16,755 nucleotides of DNA from JACDAN01 sp046729215 (GTDB lineage Bacteria > Actinomycetota > Thermoleophilia > Gaiellales > Gaiellaceae), in the NCBI GenBank assembly GCA_046729215.1, contig JBKPGE010000228.1:1-16755 (forward strand), given 5' to 3'. The notes under the pieces are model-generated. The model was not told the origin of the DNA. It was given only the letters and a program-made list of their open reading frames with translations, and did not search any database. A program made the position numbers and the translations under genes. This document shows, one piece after another, positions 5,503-12,598 of the stretch; positions within the stretch are counted from its first letter, which is position 1, and every line of letters starts with the position of its first letter.

Positions 5503-7044
5503 ATGGCGCGAACGAGCGCGATCGCGCTGACGGGGACCGACCTCACCATCGATCACGTTTGGGCCGTCGCCCTGGACGAGGCACCGGCGTCCATGTCGGA
5601 CGAGGCCAAGGATCGAATGCGCGCCGCGCGAGAGGTCGTCGAGGCCGCCGCTCGCGAGCCGGCCCGCACTTACGGCGTCAACACGGGCTTCGGGCGGCTG
5701 GTGAGCAAGACGATTCCGCCCGAGCTCGCCGATGAGCTCCAGGTTCGACTGCTGCGGAGCCATGCGTGCGGCGTGGGAGAGCCGTATCCCGACGAGATCG
5801 TTCGCGCGGCGCTGCTACTGCGTGCGAATGCGCTCGCTGCCGGCGCCTCCGGAACGCGCGTCGAGGTCGCGGAGCTTCTCGTCGAGTGCTTGAACCGCGG
5901 ACTGATTCCCCGCGTGCCGAGTCGCGGGTCGGTCGGTGCGAGCGGGGATCTCGCTCCACTTGCGCACCTCGCCCTGCCGCTCGTCGGCGAGGGGGAGGCG
6001 CTGATCGAAAAAGAGCTGTTGCCGGGAGGGGAGGCCATGCAGCGCGTCGGCCTCGAGCCGTTGCACCTGCGTGCCAAAGAAGGGCTTTCGCTGATCAACG
6101 GCACGCAGTTCATGGCCGCCTTCGGGGCGCTTGGCGTGGTGCGGGCGCGCCGGCTGGCAGCGGCTGCGGACATCGCGTGCGCGCTCACAGTCGAGGCGCT
6201 CGAGGGCTCCGGTCAGAGCTTCCGGCGGGAGATCCAGGAGCTCAGGCCGCTTCGCGGCCAGTCCCAATCAGCCGCGAATCTCCGTCGCCTGCTCGAAGGG
6301 TCGACCGTCATGCAGTCCCATCGCTGGTGCGATCGCGTGCAGGACGCCTACTCGCTCCGATGCGCGCCGCAGGTGCACGGCGCGTCCCGCGATCTGCTCC
6401 GCTACGCCGAGGAAACGGTCGCCGTCGAGCTCAATGCCGCTACCGACAATCCGCTCGTCCTCGTCGACCAGGGCGAGATCGTCTCGAACGGCAACTTCCA
6501 CGGCCAGCCGCTCGCGTTCGCTCTCGACGCGCTCGCCATCGTCGTGTCCGAGCTCGCGAGCATCTCCGAGCGGCGGACCGAGCGGCTCGTCAACCCGGGC
6601 CTGTCGGAGGGCCTCCCCGCTTTCCTCGCTTCCGACGGGGGGCTCAATTCGGGGTTCATGATTCCGCAGTACGTGGCAGCGTCACTCGTCAGCGAGAACA
6701 AGGCTCTGTGCCACCCGGCCGGTGTGGACTCGATCCCGACGAGTGCGGGCCAGGAGGATCACGTCTCGATGGGGAACGCTTCCGGCCTCAAGGCGTGGCA
6801 GGTGCTCGCGAATGCCGAGTCGGTGGTTGCGATCGAGCTCCTGGCAGGAGCACAGGCGGTCGAGTTCCTCGCGCCGCTTTCGCCTGGCGCCGGGTCCGAG
6901 GCGGCTCGCCGCTTCGTCCGGGGCATATCGCCGCGCGTTTCCGAAGATCGCCCGCTCTCGGGGGACATCGAGGCCATCGCGGCCGCAGTCCGGGACGGCT
7001 CGCTGATCGCGTCGGTGGAAGCCGAGATCGGAGACCTCGCATGA
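5503..7044 (+). CDS. hutH: Histidine ammonia-lyase
   Basis: A protein of 513 residues, normal for the family. It removes ammonia from L-histidine to give urocanate, the first step of histidine breakdown, in the cytoplasm. The self-made MIO cofactor comes from Ala-Ser-Gly at residues 146-148 in GSVGASGDLAPLAHLAL. YGVNTGFG near residue 57 carries the catalytic Tyr, and NATDNPL..., NGNFHGQPLA and QEDHVSMG are further conserved active-site stretches. These point to histidine rather than phenylalanine or tyrosine lyase, as does the operon. The start is ATG 5503 with TAGACT 7 bases upstream. Its TGA overlaps the hutU ATG (ATGA, 7041-7044), so translation is coupled. Confidence 0.96.
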   Translation: MARTSAIALTGTDLTIDHVWAVALDEAPASMSDEAKDRMRAAREVVEAAAREPARTYGVNTGFGRLVSKTIPPELADELQVRLLRSHACGVGEPYPDEIVRAALLLRANALAAGASGTRVEVAELLVECLNRGLIPRVPSRGSVGASGDLAPLAHLALPLVGEGEALIEKELLPGGEAMQRVGLEPLHLRAKEGLSLINGTQFMAAFGALGVVRARRLAAAADIACALTVEALEGSGQSFRREIQELRPLRGQSQSAANLRRLLEGSTVMQSHRWCDRVQDAYSLRCAPQVHGASRDLLRYAEETVAVELNAATDNPLVLVDQGEIVSNGNFHGQPLAFALDALAIVVSELASISERRTERLVNPGLSEGLPAFLASDGGLNSGFMIPQYVAASLVSENKALCHPAGVDSIPTSAGQEDHVSMGNASGLKAWQVLANAESVVAIELLAGAQAVEFLAPLSPGAGSEAARRFVRGISPRVSEDRPLSGDIEAIAAAVRDGSLIASVEAEIGDLA

Positions 7045-8750
7045 ACGCCGTCCAAACCCTCGATGCCGCGGTCGAGGCGCTCTGCGGGGACCTCGGCAAG
7101 ATTCGCGCGCCGCGCGGCACGACACTGAACGCCCGGTCGTGGGCGACCGAGGCTCCACTCCGGATGCTGCTGAACAACCTCGACGCTGATGTCGCCGAGC
7201 GGCCCGAGGAGCTCGTGGTCTACGGCGGCTCGGGCAAGGCGGCGAGGGATCAAGACGCGCTCCGGGCGCTCGTCCGATCGCTCCTGCGCCTGGGCGAGGA
7301 CGAGACGCTGCTCGTCCAGAGCGGCAAGCCGGTCGGCGTCTTCCGCACCCATCCGGAGGCGCCGCGCGTGCTGATCGCCAATTCGCTGCTCGTGCCGCGG
7401 TGGGCCACGTGGGACGAGTTCCGACGCCTGGAGGCTCTCGGGCTGACGATGTTCGGCCAGATGACGGCGGGGAGCTGGATCTACATCGGCACCCAGGGAA
7501 TCCTGCAGGGGACGTTCCAGACGTTCGCCGCCGCCGGAGAGAAGCACTTCGGTTCGGCCGATCTTTCGGGTCGAACGATCCTCACGGCCGGCCTGGGCGG
7601 GATGGGCGGCGCACAACCGCTTGCGGGCGCGCTCACGGGTGCCGCAATCCTTTGCGTCGAGGTCGATCCCGACCGGATTCGGCGCCGGCTCGAGACGCAG
7701 TACCTCGACGAGGCTGCGGAGTCGCTCGAGGACGCACTCGGGCGGGTACGCACGGCTGCGCGGGAAGGCCGCGGATTGTCCGTCGGCGTCCTGGGCAACG
7801 CCGCCGACGTCGTCCCCGAGCTCGCGCGTCGCGGAGAGCACTTCGACCTGGTCACCGACCAGACGGCGGCGCACGACCCGCTCAACGGCTACATGCCTCA
7901 GGGGCTGGATGTCGAGGAGGCGGCGAAGCTACGCGAGCGCGATCCCGAGGCGTACCTGTCACGAGCCCGTGACTCGATTGCAACGCATGTGCGCGGACTG
8001 CTCGAGTACGTCCGAGCGGGAAGCTATGTTTTCGATTATGGCAACAATCTCCGAGGTGAAGCGCGTGAAGGTGGCGTAGAGGACGCGTTCACATATCCGG
8101 GCTTCGTCCCGGAGTACATCAGGCCGCTTTTCAGCCGAGGCATCGGACCGTTTCGCTGGGCAGCGCTCTCAGGAGATCCGGGCGACATCGCGAGGATCGA
8201 CGCGAACCTCCGTGAGCTCTTCCCCGACGACGCCCTCCTCCAGCGATGGCTCGAGCTGGCTCCCAAGCGGGTCGCGTTCCAGGGGCTTCCCGCGAGGATC
8301 TGCTGGCTCGGCCTGGGTGACCGCGCGAAAGCGGGGCTGGCGATCAATGAGCTCGTTCGCGCGGGCGAGGTGGTCGCGCCGGTCGTGATCGGTCGGGACC
8401 ACCTCGACTCCGGCTCGGTAGCGTCGCCGTACCGTGAGACGGAGGCCATGCGCGACGGATCCGACGCGATCGCCGACTGGCCGATCCTGAACGCACTCGT
8501 GAACACGGCGGCGGGCGCGACCTGGGTCAGCGTCCACCACGGCGGTGGCGTCGGCATCGGCAACTCGATCCACGCTGGGATGGTGGTCGTCGCTGACGGC
8601 ACTGACGACGCGGCTGAGCGGCTCGACCGCGTACTGACCGCCGATCCGGGCACTGGGGTCCTGCGCCACGCCGACGCCGGCTACCCGGAGGCGCTGGACG
8701 CGGCCCGCCGCGCAGGACTCGAGTTGCCGATCGAGCCCAGCGGCGAGTGA
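7041..8750 (+). CDS. hutU: Urocanate hydratase (urocanase)
   Basis: A protein of 569 residues that adds water to urocanate to form 4-imidazolone-5-propionate, using tightly bound NAD+. Marks in order are GTTLNARSWATEAPLRMLLNN near the start, YIGTQGILQGTFQTF, the Rossmann-type GLGGMGGAQPL, DQTAAHDPLNGY, YGNNLR, and FQGLPARICWLGLG, whose Cys is the conserved active-site residue. VHHGGGVGIGNSIHAG lies near the C-terminus. ATG 7041 overlaps the hutH stop (ATGA), and its TGA overlaps the hutI GTG (GTGA, 8747-8750). An open frame runs much further upstream in this phase, but that part is only the shadow of hutH. Confidence 0.96.
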   Translation: MNAVQTLDAAVEALCGDLGKIRAPRGTTLNARSWATEAPLRMLLNNLDADVAERPEELVVYGGSGKAARDQDALRALVRSLLRLGEDETLLVQSGKPVGVFRTHPEAPRVLIANSLLVPRWATWDEFRRLEALGLTMFGQMTAGSWIYIGTQGILQGTFQTFAAAGEKHFGSADLSGRTILTAGLGGMGGAQPLAGALTGAAILCVEVDPDRIRRRLETQYLDEAAESLEDALGRVRTAAREGRGLSVGVLGNAADVVPELARRGEHFDLVTDQTAAHDPLNGYMPQGLDVEEAAKLRERDPEAYLSRARDSIATHVRGLLEYVRAGSYVFDYGNNLRGEAREGGVEDAFTYPGFVPEYIRPLFSRGIGPFRWAALSGDPGDIARIDANLRELFPDDALLQRWLELAPKRVAFQGLPARICWLGLGDRAKAGLAINELVRAGEVVAPVVIGRDHLDSGSVASPYRETEAMRDGSDAIADWPILNALVNTAAGATWVSVHHGGGVGIGNSIHAGMVVVADGTDDAAERLDRVLTADPGTGVLRHADAGYPEALDAARRAGLELPIEPSGE

Positions 8751-9982
8751 GCTCAACCGTCGCCGGCCGGCGCCGGCTACTGATCCGCGACCTCGAGCAG
8801 CTAGCAACCCCGTCTGCGGCGGGAGCACCACTTCGCGGGCGGGAGCTCGGCGCGGTCGAGGTGACCGAGCGCGCCTACGTCCTGTGTGCGGAAGGGCGCA
8901 TCGAGTCCGTCGGCGCGATGGACGACCTCGACGTCCACGCTGACGTCGAGGAGCTGGACGGCCGCGGCATGTGTGCCGTTCCCGGGCTCGTCGACTGCCA
9001 CGCCCACGTTTGCTTCGCGGGCGATCGTGTCGAGGAGTTCTCCCTGCGAGCGGCAGGCGCGAGCTACGAGGAGCTGCACGCAGCCGGCGGCGGGATCCTC
9101 GCCACGGTGAAGGCGACCCGAGCGGCGGGCGAAGACGGCCTCCGCGCGGCGGTCGTGCGGCACAGGGACTGGATGCTGTCTGCGGGCACGACGACCTTCG
9201 AAGGCAAGTCGGGCTACGGGCTGGACCGAGACACCGAGCTCGCGTCCCTGCGGGCGATCCGCCACGCGGGCGGGGTTCCGACCTTCCTCGGCGCCCACGG
9301 TGTCCCGCCCGAGTTCGAGTCAACCGACGCCTACCTGGACTTCGTGGTCGCTGAGGTCCTTCCGGAGGCGACGCGGCTCGCAGAAGCCGTCGATGTCTTC
9401 GTCGAGCGCGGCGCCTTCGACGTCGAACACGCGCGGCGTTACCTGACGGAGGCGCAACGGCTAGGGCTCGCGTTGCGACTGCATGCCGACCAGTTCACCG
9501 AGGCCGGAGGAGTCGACCTGGCGATCGAGCTCGGCGCCCGCTCCGCCGACCATCTCGAGGCGACGGGCGAGCGCGGCGTGCGGGCGCTGGGAGAAGCGGA
9601 GGTCACGGCAGTCTTGCTCCCGGCGAGCGCCCTGTTCCTCGATCGGCCGATGCCGCCCGCGAGGAGCCTCGTCGACGCCGGCGCGGCGGTTGCGCTCGCC
9701 ACCGACTTCAACCCCGGTAGCGCCTTCTGCGAAAGCCTGCCCCTGGTCTGCTCGCTGGCCTGCACGCAGCTCCGCCTTTCTCCGGCCGAAGCGCTCGGCG
9801 CATGCACGGTCAACGCCGCGCACGTCCTCGGCCGTGCTGACCGCAAGGGCCGCCTGGCCGCGGGCTACGACGCGGACGTCGTTCTCCTCGACGCTCCGGA
9901 CTGGCGGTACCTCGCATACCACCTCGGCGGGCCAGTGGTGGCCGCGGTCATCCAGGGCGGGGAGGCCGCCTGGCGGCGCTAG
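8747..9982 (+). CDS. hutI: Imidazolonepropionase
   Basis: A protein of 411 residues of the amidohydrolase superfamily. It opens imidazolone propionate to N-formimino-L-glutamate, the substrate of the ftcD product encoded upstream. Metal and active-site residues are in place: H85 and H87 (VDCHAHVCFAG), the EGKSGYG loop (152-158), H184 (LGAHGVP), H246 (LRLHADQF), H269 (ADHLE) and D320 (ATDFNPGS). It starts with GTG overlapping the hutU stop, so hutH, hutU and hutI form one coupled operon. The final TAG (9980-9982) is also the first half of the TAGGCT box of the next gene. The first 35 residues are loosely conserved. Confidence 0.95.
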   Translation: MSSTVAGRRRLLIRDLEQLATPSAAGAPLRGRELGAVEVTERAYVLCAEGRIESVGAMDDLDVHADVEELDGRGMCAVPGLVDCHAHVCFAGDRVEEFSLRAAGASYEELHAAGGGILATVKATRAAGEDGLRAAVVRHRDWMLSAGTTTFEGKSGYGLDRDTELASLRAIRHAGGVPTFLGAHGVPPEFESTDAYLDFVVAEVLPEATRLAEAVDVFVERGAFDVEHARRYLTEAQRLGLALRLHADQFTEAGGVDLAIELGARSADHLEATGERGVRALGEAEVTAVLLPASALFLDRPMPPARSLVDAGAAVALATDFNPGSAFCESLPLVCSLACTQLRLSPAEALGACTVNAAHVLGRADRKGRLAAGYDADVVLLDAPDWRYLAYHLGGPVVAAVIQGGEAAWRR

Positions 9983-9985
9983 GCT
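9980..9985 (+). promoter_or_regulatory. -10 box TAGGCT embedded in the hutI stop
   Basis: TAGGCT starts with the hutI stop codon and lies 6 bases before ATG 9992, suggesting a separate leaderless transcript for the next gene. Confidence 0.4.
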
Positions 9986-9991
9986 AGCCGC

Positions 9992-10387
9992 ATGCCGAGC
10001 CGGAAGCAGCGGCGGCGCCGAGCGAAAGAACGGCGCCACGAGTGGGAAGACGTCTGGGTCGACGACGAGGGCAAGGAGGTCGAGCCTCCGCCCGAAGGCG
10101 ACATGCAGAGCCGCAACGGAAAGCGTACGGCCGCGCCTGCCAAGCAGCGGCAGTCCACGGGGCGACGCGCTGTCCAGCCGCCTTCCTGGCGGCGCGTGGG
10201 CAAGCGTGCGCTGATCTTCGCCCCGCTCATGTTCCTGACCGTGAGCTTCCTCAGCAGTGACCTTTCGCTCCTCCAGAAAGTCCTGAACACCCTCTTCCTG
10301 CTCGGGTTCTTCCTGCCGTTCAGCTACGCGATGGACGCGTTCATGTACCGCATGTACACCAGGCGCAGCGGCCGGGCGGGCGGCTAG
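9992..10387 (+). CDS. Small membrane protein with charged N-terminus, unknown function
   Basis: A protein of 131 residues. Residues 1-70 are highly charged (MPSRKQRRRRAKERRHEWED, then an acidic patch and a Lys/Arg-rich stretch) and probably disordered and cytoplasmic. Two hydrophobic segments follow at about 72-86 and 95-114, then a short Arg-rich tail (YTRRSGRAGG). I recognise no family. The start is ATG 9992 with TAGGCT 6 bases ahead. It lies 9 bases after hutI and could be cotranscribed, but nothing in it points to histidine metabolism. Its TAG shares CTAG (10384-10387) with the stop of the convergent cupin gene. Confidence 0.65.
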   Translation: MPSRKQRRRRAKERRHEWEDVWVDDEGKEVEPPPEGDMQSRNGKRTAAPAKQRQSTGRRAVQPPSWRRVGKRALIFAPLMFLTVSFLSSDLSLLQKVLNTLFLLGFFLPFSYAMDAFMYRMYTRRSGRAGG

Positions 10388-10734
10388 GAGGCGGAAGCGG
10401 GCGCAGGGCCGCCGCGGTAGTGCCCTGGCCCCGGCCAGGGAGCGAGCAGAAGGAGCAACCGAGCGCCCTCGTCGGAGGAGACACGCCGGCGCTCGTTCTC
10501 CTCGAAGCGAACCAAGGTCCCGCGCCCGGCTTCGAGTGAGTCGTTTCCCGACTCGATGCGCGCCCGACCGTCGAGGACGAGGAGATACGCCCGCTCATGA
10601 ACCTGATGCTGGCCGAGCTCCTGCCCCGGGTCGATGTCGATGAGAACGGCGCGGGCCTCGTCGGTCGAGTGGAGGACGACCGGGCTGCGAGTGCCGCCGG
10701 GCGTCTCGATCTCGAGCAGGTTCCAGCTCTGCAC
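10384..10734 (-). CDS. Small cupin-domain protein
   Basis: A protein of 116 residues that is a single cupin barrel. Motif 1 is PGQELGQHQVHERAYLLVLDGRARI (about residues 36-60), with H43 and H46-E47 as likely metal ligands in a variant of the usual HxH...E pattern. Motif 2 is poorly conserved (LVRFEENERRRVSS). The LGxHQVxERAxLxVxDG signature is frequent in small actinobacterial cupins of unknown activity. The start is GTG 10734, with TAGGAT exactly 6 bases upstream on the minus strand. It is divergent from the metallo-hydrolase gene, 59 bases away, and ends stop-to-stop with the small membrane protein gene. Function not known. Confidence 0.75.
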   Translation of the reverse strand: MQSWNLLEIETPGGTRSPVVLHSTDEARAVLIDIDPGQELGQHQVHERAYLLVLDGRARIESGNDSLEAGRGTLVRFEENERRRVSSDEGARLLLLLAPWPGPGHYRGGPAPASAS

Positions 10735-10740
10735 GAAGCG

Positions 10741-10746
10741 ATCCTA
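10741..10746 (-). promoter_or_regulatory. -10 box TAGGAT of the cupin gene
   Basis: TAGGAT on the minus strand ends 6 bases before GTG 10734, the spacing expected of a leaderless transcript. Confidence 0.45.
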
Positions 10747-10778
10747 TCCCGGACGCAGCGGGCATTCCGGGCGCGAAT

Positions 10779-10784
10779 TAGACT
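10779..10784 (+). promoter_or_regulatory. -10 box TAGACT of the MBL-hisS-aspS operon
   Basis: TAGACT lies 9 bases before ATG 10794. The predicted leader is only about 2-3 bases. It is identical to the hutH box. Confidence 0.45.
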
Positions 10785-10793
10785 CGCCGCGAG

Positions 10794-11411
10794 ATGGCTC
10801 CGGTCGTTGAGACGTACACGCTCGGCCCTACGCAGACGAACTGCTTCGTCGTCCGCGCAGACGACGCGGCACAGAAGGCGGTCGTGGTCGATCCGGGCTA
10901 CGAGGGGATCCATCCGACCCACGACGTCGCTGCGATCCTTGTTACGCACTGCCACTGGGACCACCTCGGCGGCATCGCTGAGCTCGCCGAGGCGACCGGC
11001 GCCCCGGTCTACATGGCGGACCGCGAAGCGGACGTGCTCGAGAACCCCGAGGCCTTCTACCCGGGGCAACAGATCCGCGGGTATGCGCCCGACGTCCGTC
11101 TGGGTGGCGACGAGACATTCGAGGCCGCGGGCCTGACCCTCGAGACGATCCAAGCACCCGGCCACTCGCCCGGGCACGTCGCCTACTCGACCGACAACGT
11201 TCTGTTTTCCGGCGACGTCCTCTTCGCGGGCAGCGTCGGCCGGACAGACCTTCCCTTCGGGGACTGGGACACCCTCGTCGATTCCATTCGCACGCTCTTC
11301 GATCGCTTTCCGCCGGAAACCGTCGTCTTTCCAGGCCATGGCCCGCCGACGACGCTCGGCGCCGAACGAGACAGCAACCCCTTCCTCGCTGAGCTGCGCG
11401 CGGCCCTGTGA
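10794..11411 (+). CDS. Metallo-beta-lactamase-fold hydrolase (glyoxalase II-like)
   Basis: A protein of 205 residues. The metal-binding set of the fold is complete: H52, H54, D56 and H57 (THCHWDHLGG), H124 (APGHSPGH), D141 (FSGDVLFAGSVGR) and H182 (FPGHGPPT). The short length and these motifs place it with YcbL-type type II glyoxalase-like enzymes, which usually hydrolyse thioesters such as S-lactoylglutathione or related thiol adducts; the true substrate here is not known. ATG 10794 has TAGACT 9 bases upstream. Its TGA overlaps the hisS GTG (GTGA, 11408-11411). Such a hydrolase ahead of hisS is a familiar bacterial arrangement, as I recall. Confidence 0.88.
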   Translation: MAPVVETYTLGPTQTNCFVVRADDAAQKAVVVDPGYEGIHPTHDVAAILVTHCHWDHLGGIAELAEATGAPVYMADREADVLENPEAFYPGQQIRGYAPDVRLGGDETFEAAGLTLETIQAPGHSPGHVAYSTDNVLFSGDVLFAGSVGRTDLPFGDWDTLVDSIRTLFDRFPPETVVFPGHGPPTTLGAERDSNPFLAELRAAL

Positions 11412-12598
11412 AGTTCGAAGCTCCGCGAGGGACGCACGACATCCTTCCCTCCGATCAGCCGCTCTGGGAGCGGGTGACAGGGGAGGCAGAACGCCTCTGC
11501 ACGCTCTACGGGTACCGCAGGATCGTCACTCCCGGCTTCGAGGACACCGAGCTCTTCGTCCGCACCTCCGGCGGCGGCTCCGACGTCGTGCAGAAGGAGA
11601 TGTACACCTTCGAGGACCGGGGCGGACGCTCGCTGACCTTGCGCCCGGAAGCGACCGCTCCGATCTGCCGCGCCTACCTCCAGCACGGCATGCACCGTGA
11701 CCCGCAACCGGTCAAGCTCTACACCCTCGGCTCGATGTGGCGTTACGACCGTCCCCAGCGCGGCCGCTACCGCGAGCACTGGCAGCTCTCGGTCGAGGCG
11801 ATCGGCTCCGATGACCCCGCGGTCGACGCGGAGCTGATCCAGTTCTACGACGAGTTGCTTCGCCGCCTCGGCATCGGCGACTACGTCCTCGAGCTCAACT
11901 CGATCGGAGACGAGAACTGCCGGCCGGCGTACATCCAACGGCTCCAGGCCTGGCTCGACGAGCACGACGCGGAGCTGGACGACGAGGCGCGCGCAAAGCG
12001 GCAGACGACGCCGCTCCGCGTTTTCGACGTCAAGAGCGAGCGCGTGCAAGCGGCGCTCGCGCAAGCCCCCAAGATCGGCGAGGCCCTCTGCGATGCCTGC
12101 CGCGAGCACTTCGAGCAGGTCCGCGCCTTCCTCGACGAGGTCGGCGTGCGTTACGAGCTGCGCCCGACGCTCGTCCGCGGGCTCGATTACTACACGCGCA
12201 CGACCTTCGAGTTCAAGGACGAGGCAATCGGCGCCCAGGACTCGATCTGCGGCGGCGGTCGCTACGCCGGCCTGATCGAGGCGATCGGCGGCCCGCCGAC
12301 GCCCGGGATCGGCTTCGGTGCGGGAGTCGAGCGGCTTCTTCTCTCGCTTGGCGACGTCGACGCCAAGCCGGAGGGGGTCGACGTCTTCTTCGTCGCGGCC
12401 GAAGGGGCCGACCGGCGCGCGCTGGCAAAAGCGATCGCTGAGCTCCGCCGCCGCGACATCAGCGCCGACATGGACTACGCAGGCCGGTCGGTGAAGGGCC
12501 AGCACACCCAGGCGAGCCGGCTCCGCGCGCGCCGCGTGGAGTTCGTCGAGCAGGGACAGTCCCCGGACGTGGACAGAATCGTCAAGGAACTCCAATGA
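11408..12598 (+). CDS. hisS: Histidyl-tRNA synthetase, short C-terminal domain
   Basis: A class II synthetase of 396 residues that charges tRNA-His. Motif marks are APRGTHDILP at the start, TLRPEATAPICRAY (77-90), WRYDRPQRGRYREHWQ (motif 2, 111-126), LVRGLDYYTRTTFEF (the His-binding loop, 255-269), GGGRYAGL and GFGAGVERL (motif 3). The anticodon-binding domain begins near 322 but is short: after GRSVKGQ (359-365) only 31 residues remain, where most homologues carry roughly 20 more with an IIGEDEL...GEQ stretch. GTG 11408 overlaps the hydrolase stop, and its TGA overlaps the aspS ATG (ATGA, 12595-12598). The hisS-aspS order is common in bacteria. Confidence 0.94.
   Translation: MKFEAPRGTHDILPSDQPLWERVTGEAERLCTLYGYRRIVTPGFEDTELFVRTSGGGSDVVQKEMYTFEDRGGRSLTLRPEATAPICRAYLQHGMHRDPQPVKLYTLGSMWRYDRPQRGRYREHWQLSVEAIGSDDPAVDAELIQFYDELLRRLGIGDYVLELNSIGDENCRPAYIQRLQAWLDEHDAELDDEARAKRQTTPLRVFDVKSERVQAALAQAPKIGEALCDACREHFEQVRAFLDEVGVRYELRPTLVRGLDYYTRTTFEFKDEAIGAQDSICGGGRYAGLIEAIGGPPTPGIGFGAGVERLLLSLGDVDAKPEGVDVFFVAAEGADRRALAKAIAELRRRDISADMDYAGRSVKGQHTQASRLRARRVEFVEQGQSPDVDRIVKELQ

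Noticed and set aside
5766..7040. Upstream extension of the hutU frame inside hutH
   Set aside because: Arg-rich shadow of hutH; urocanase homology starts only at ATG 7041, which overlaps the hutH stop.
11183..12595. Minus-strand open frame of 470 codons opposite hisS
   Set aside because: No recognisable domain; hisS has full family motifs on the plus strand.
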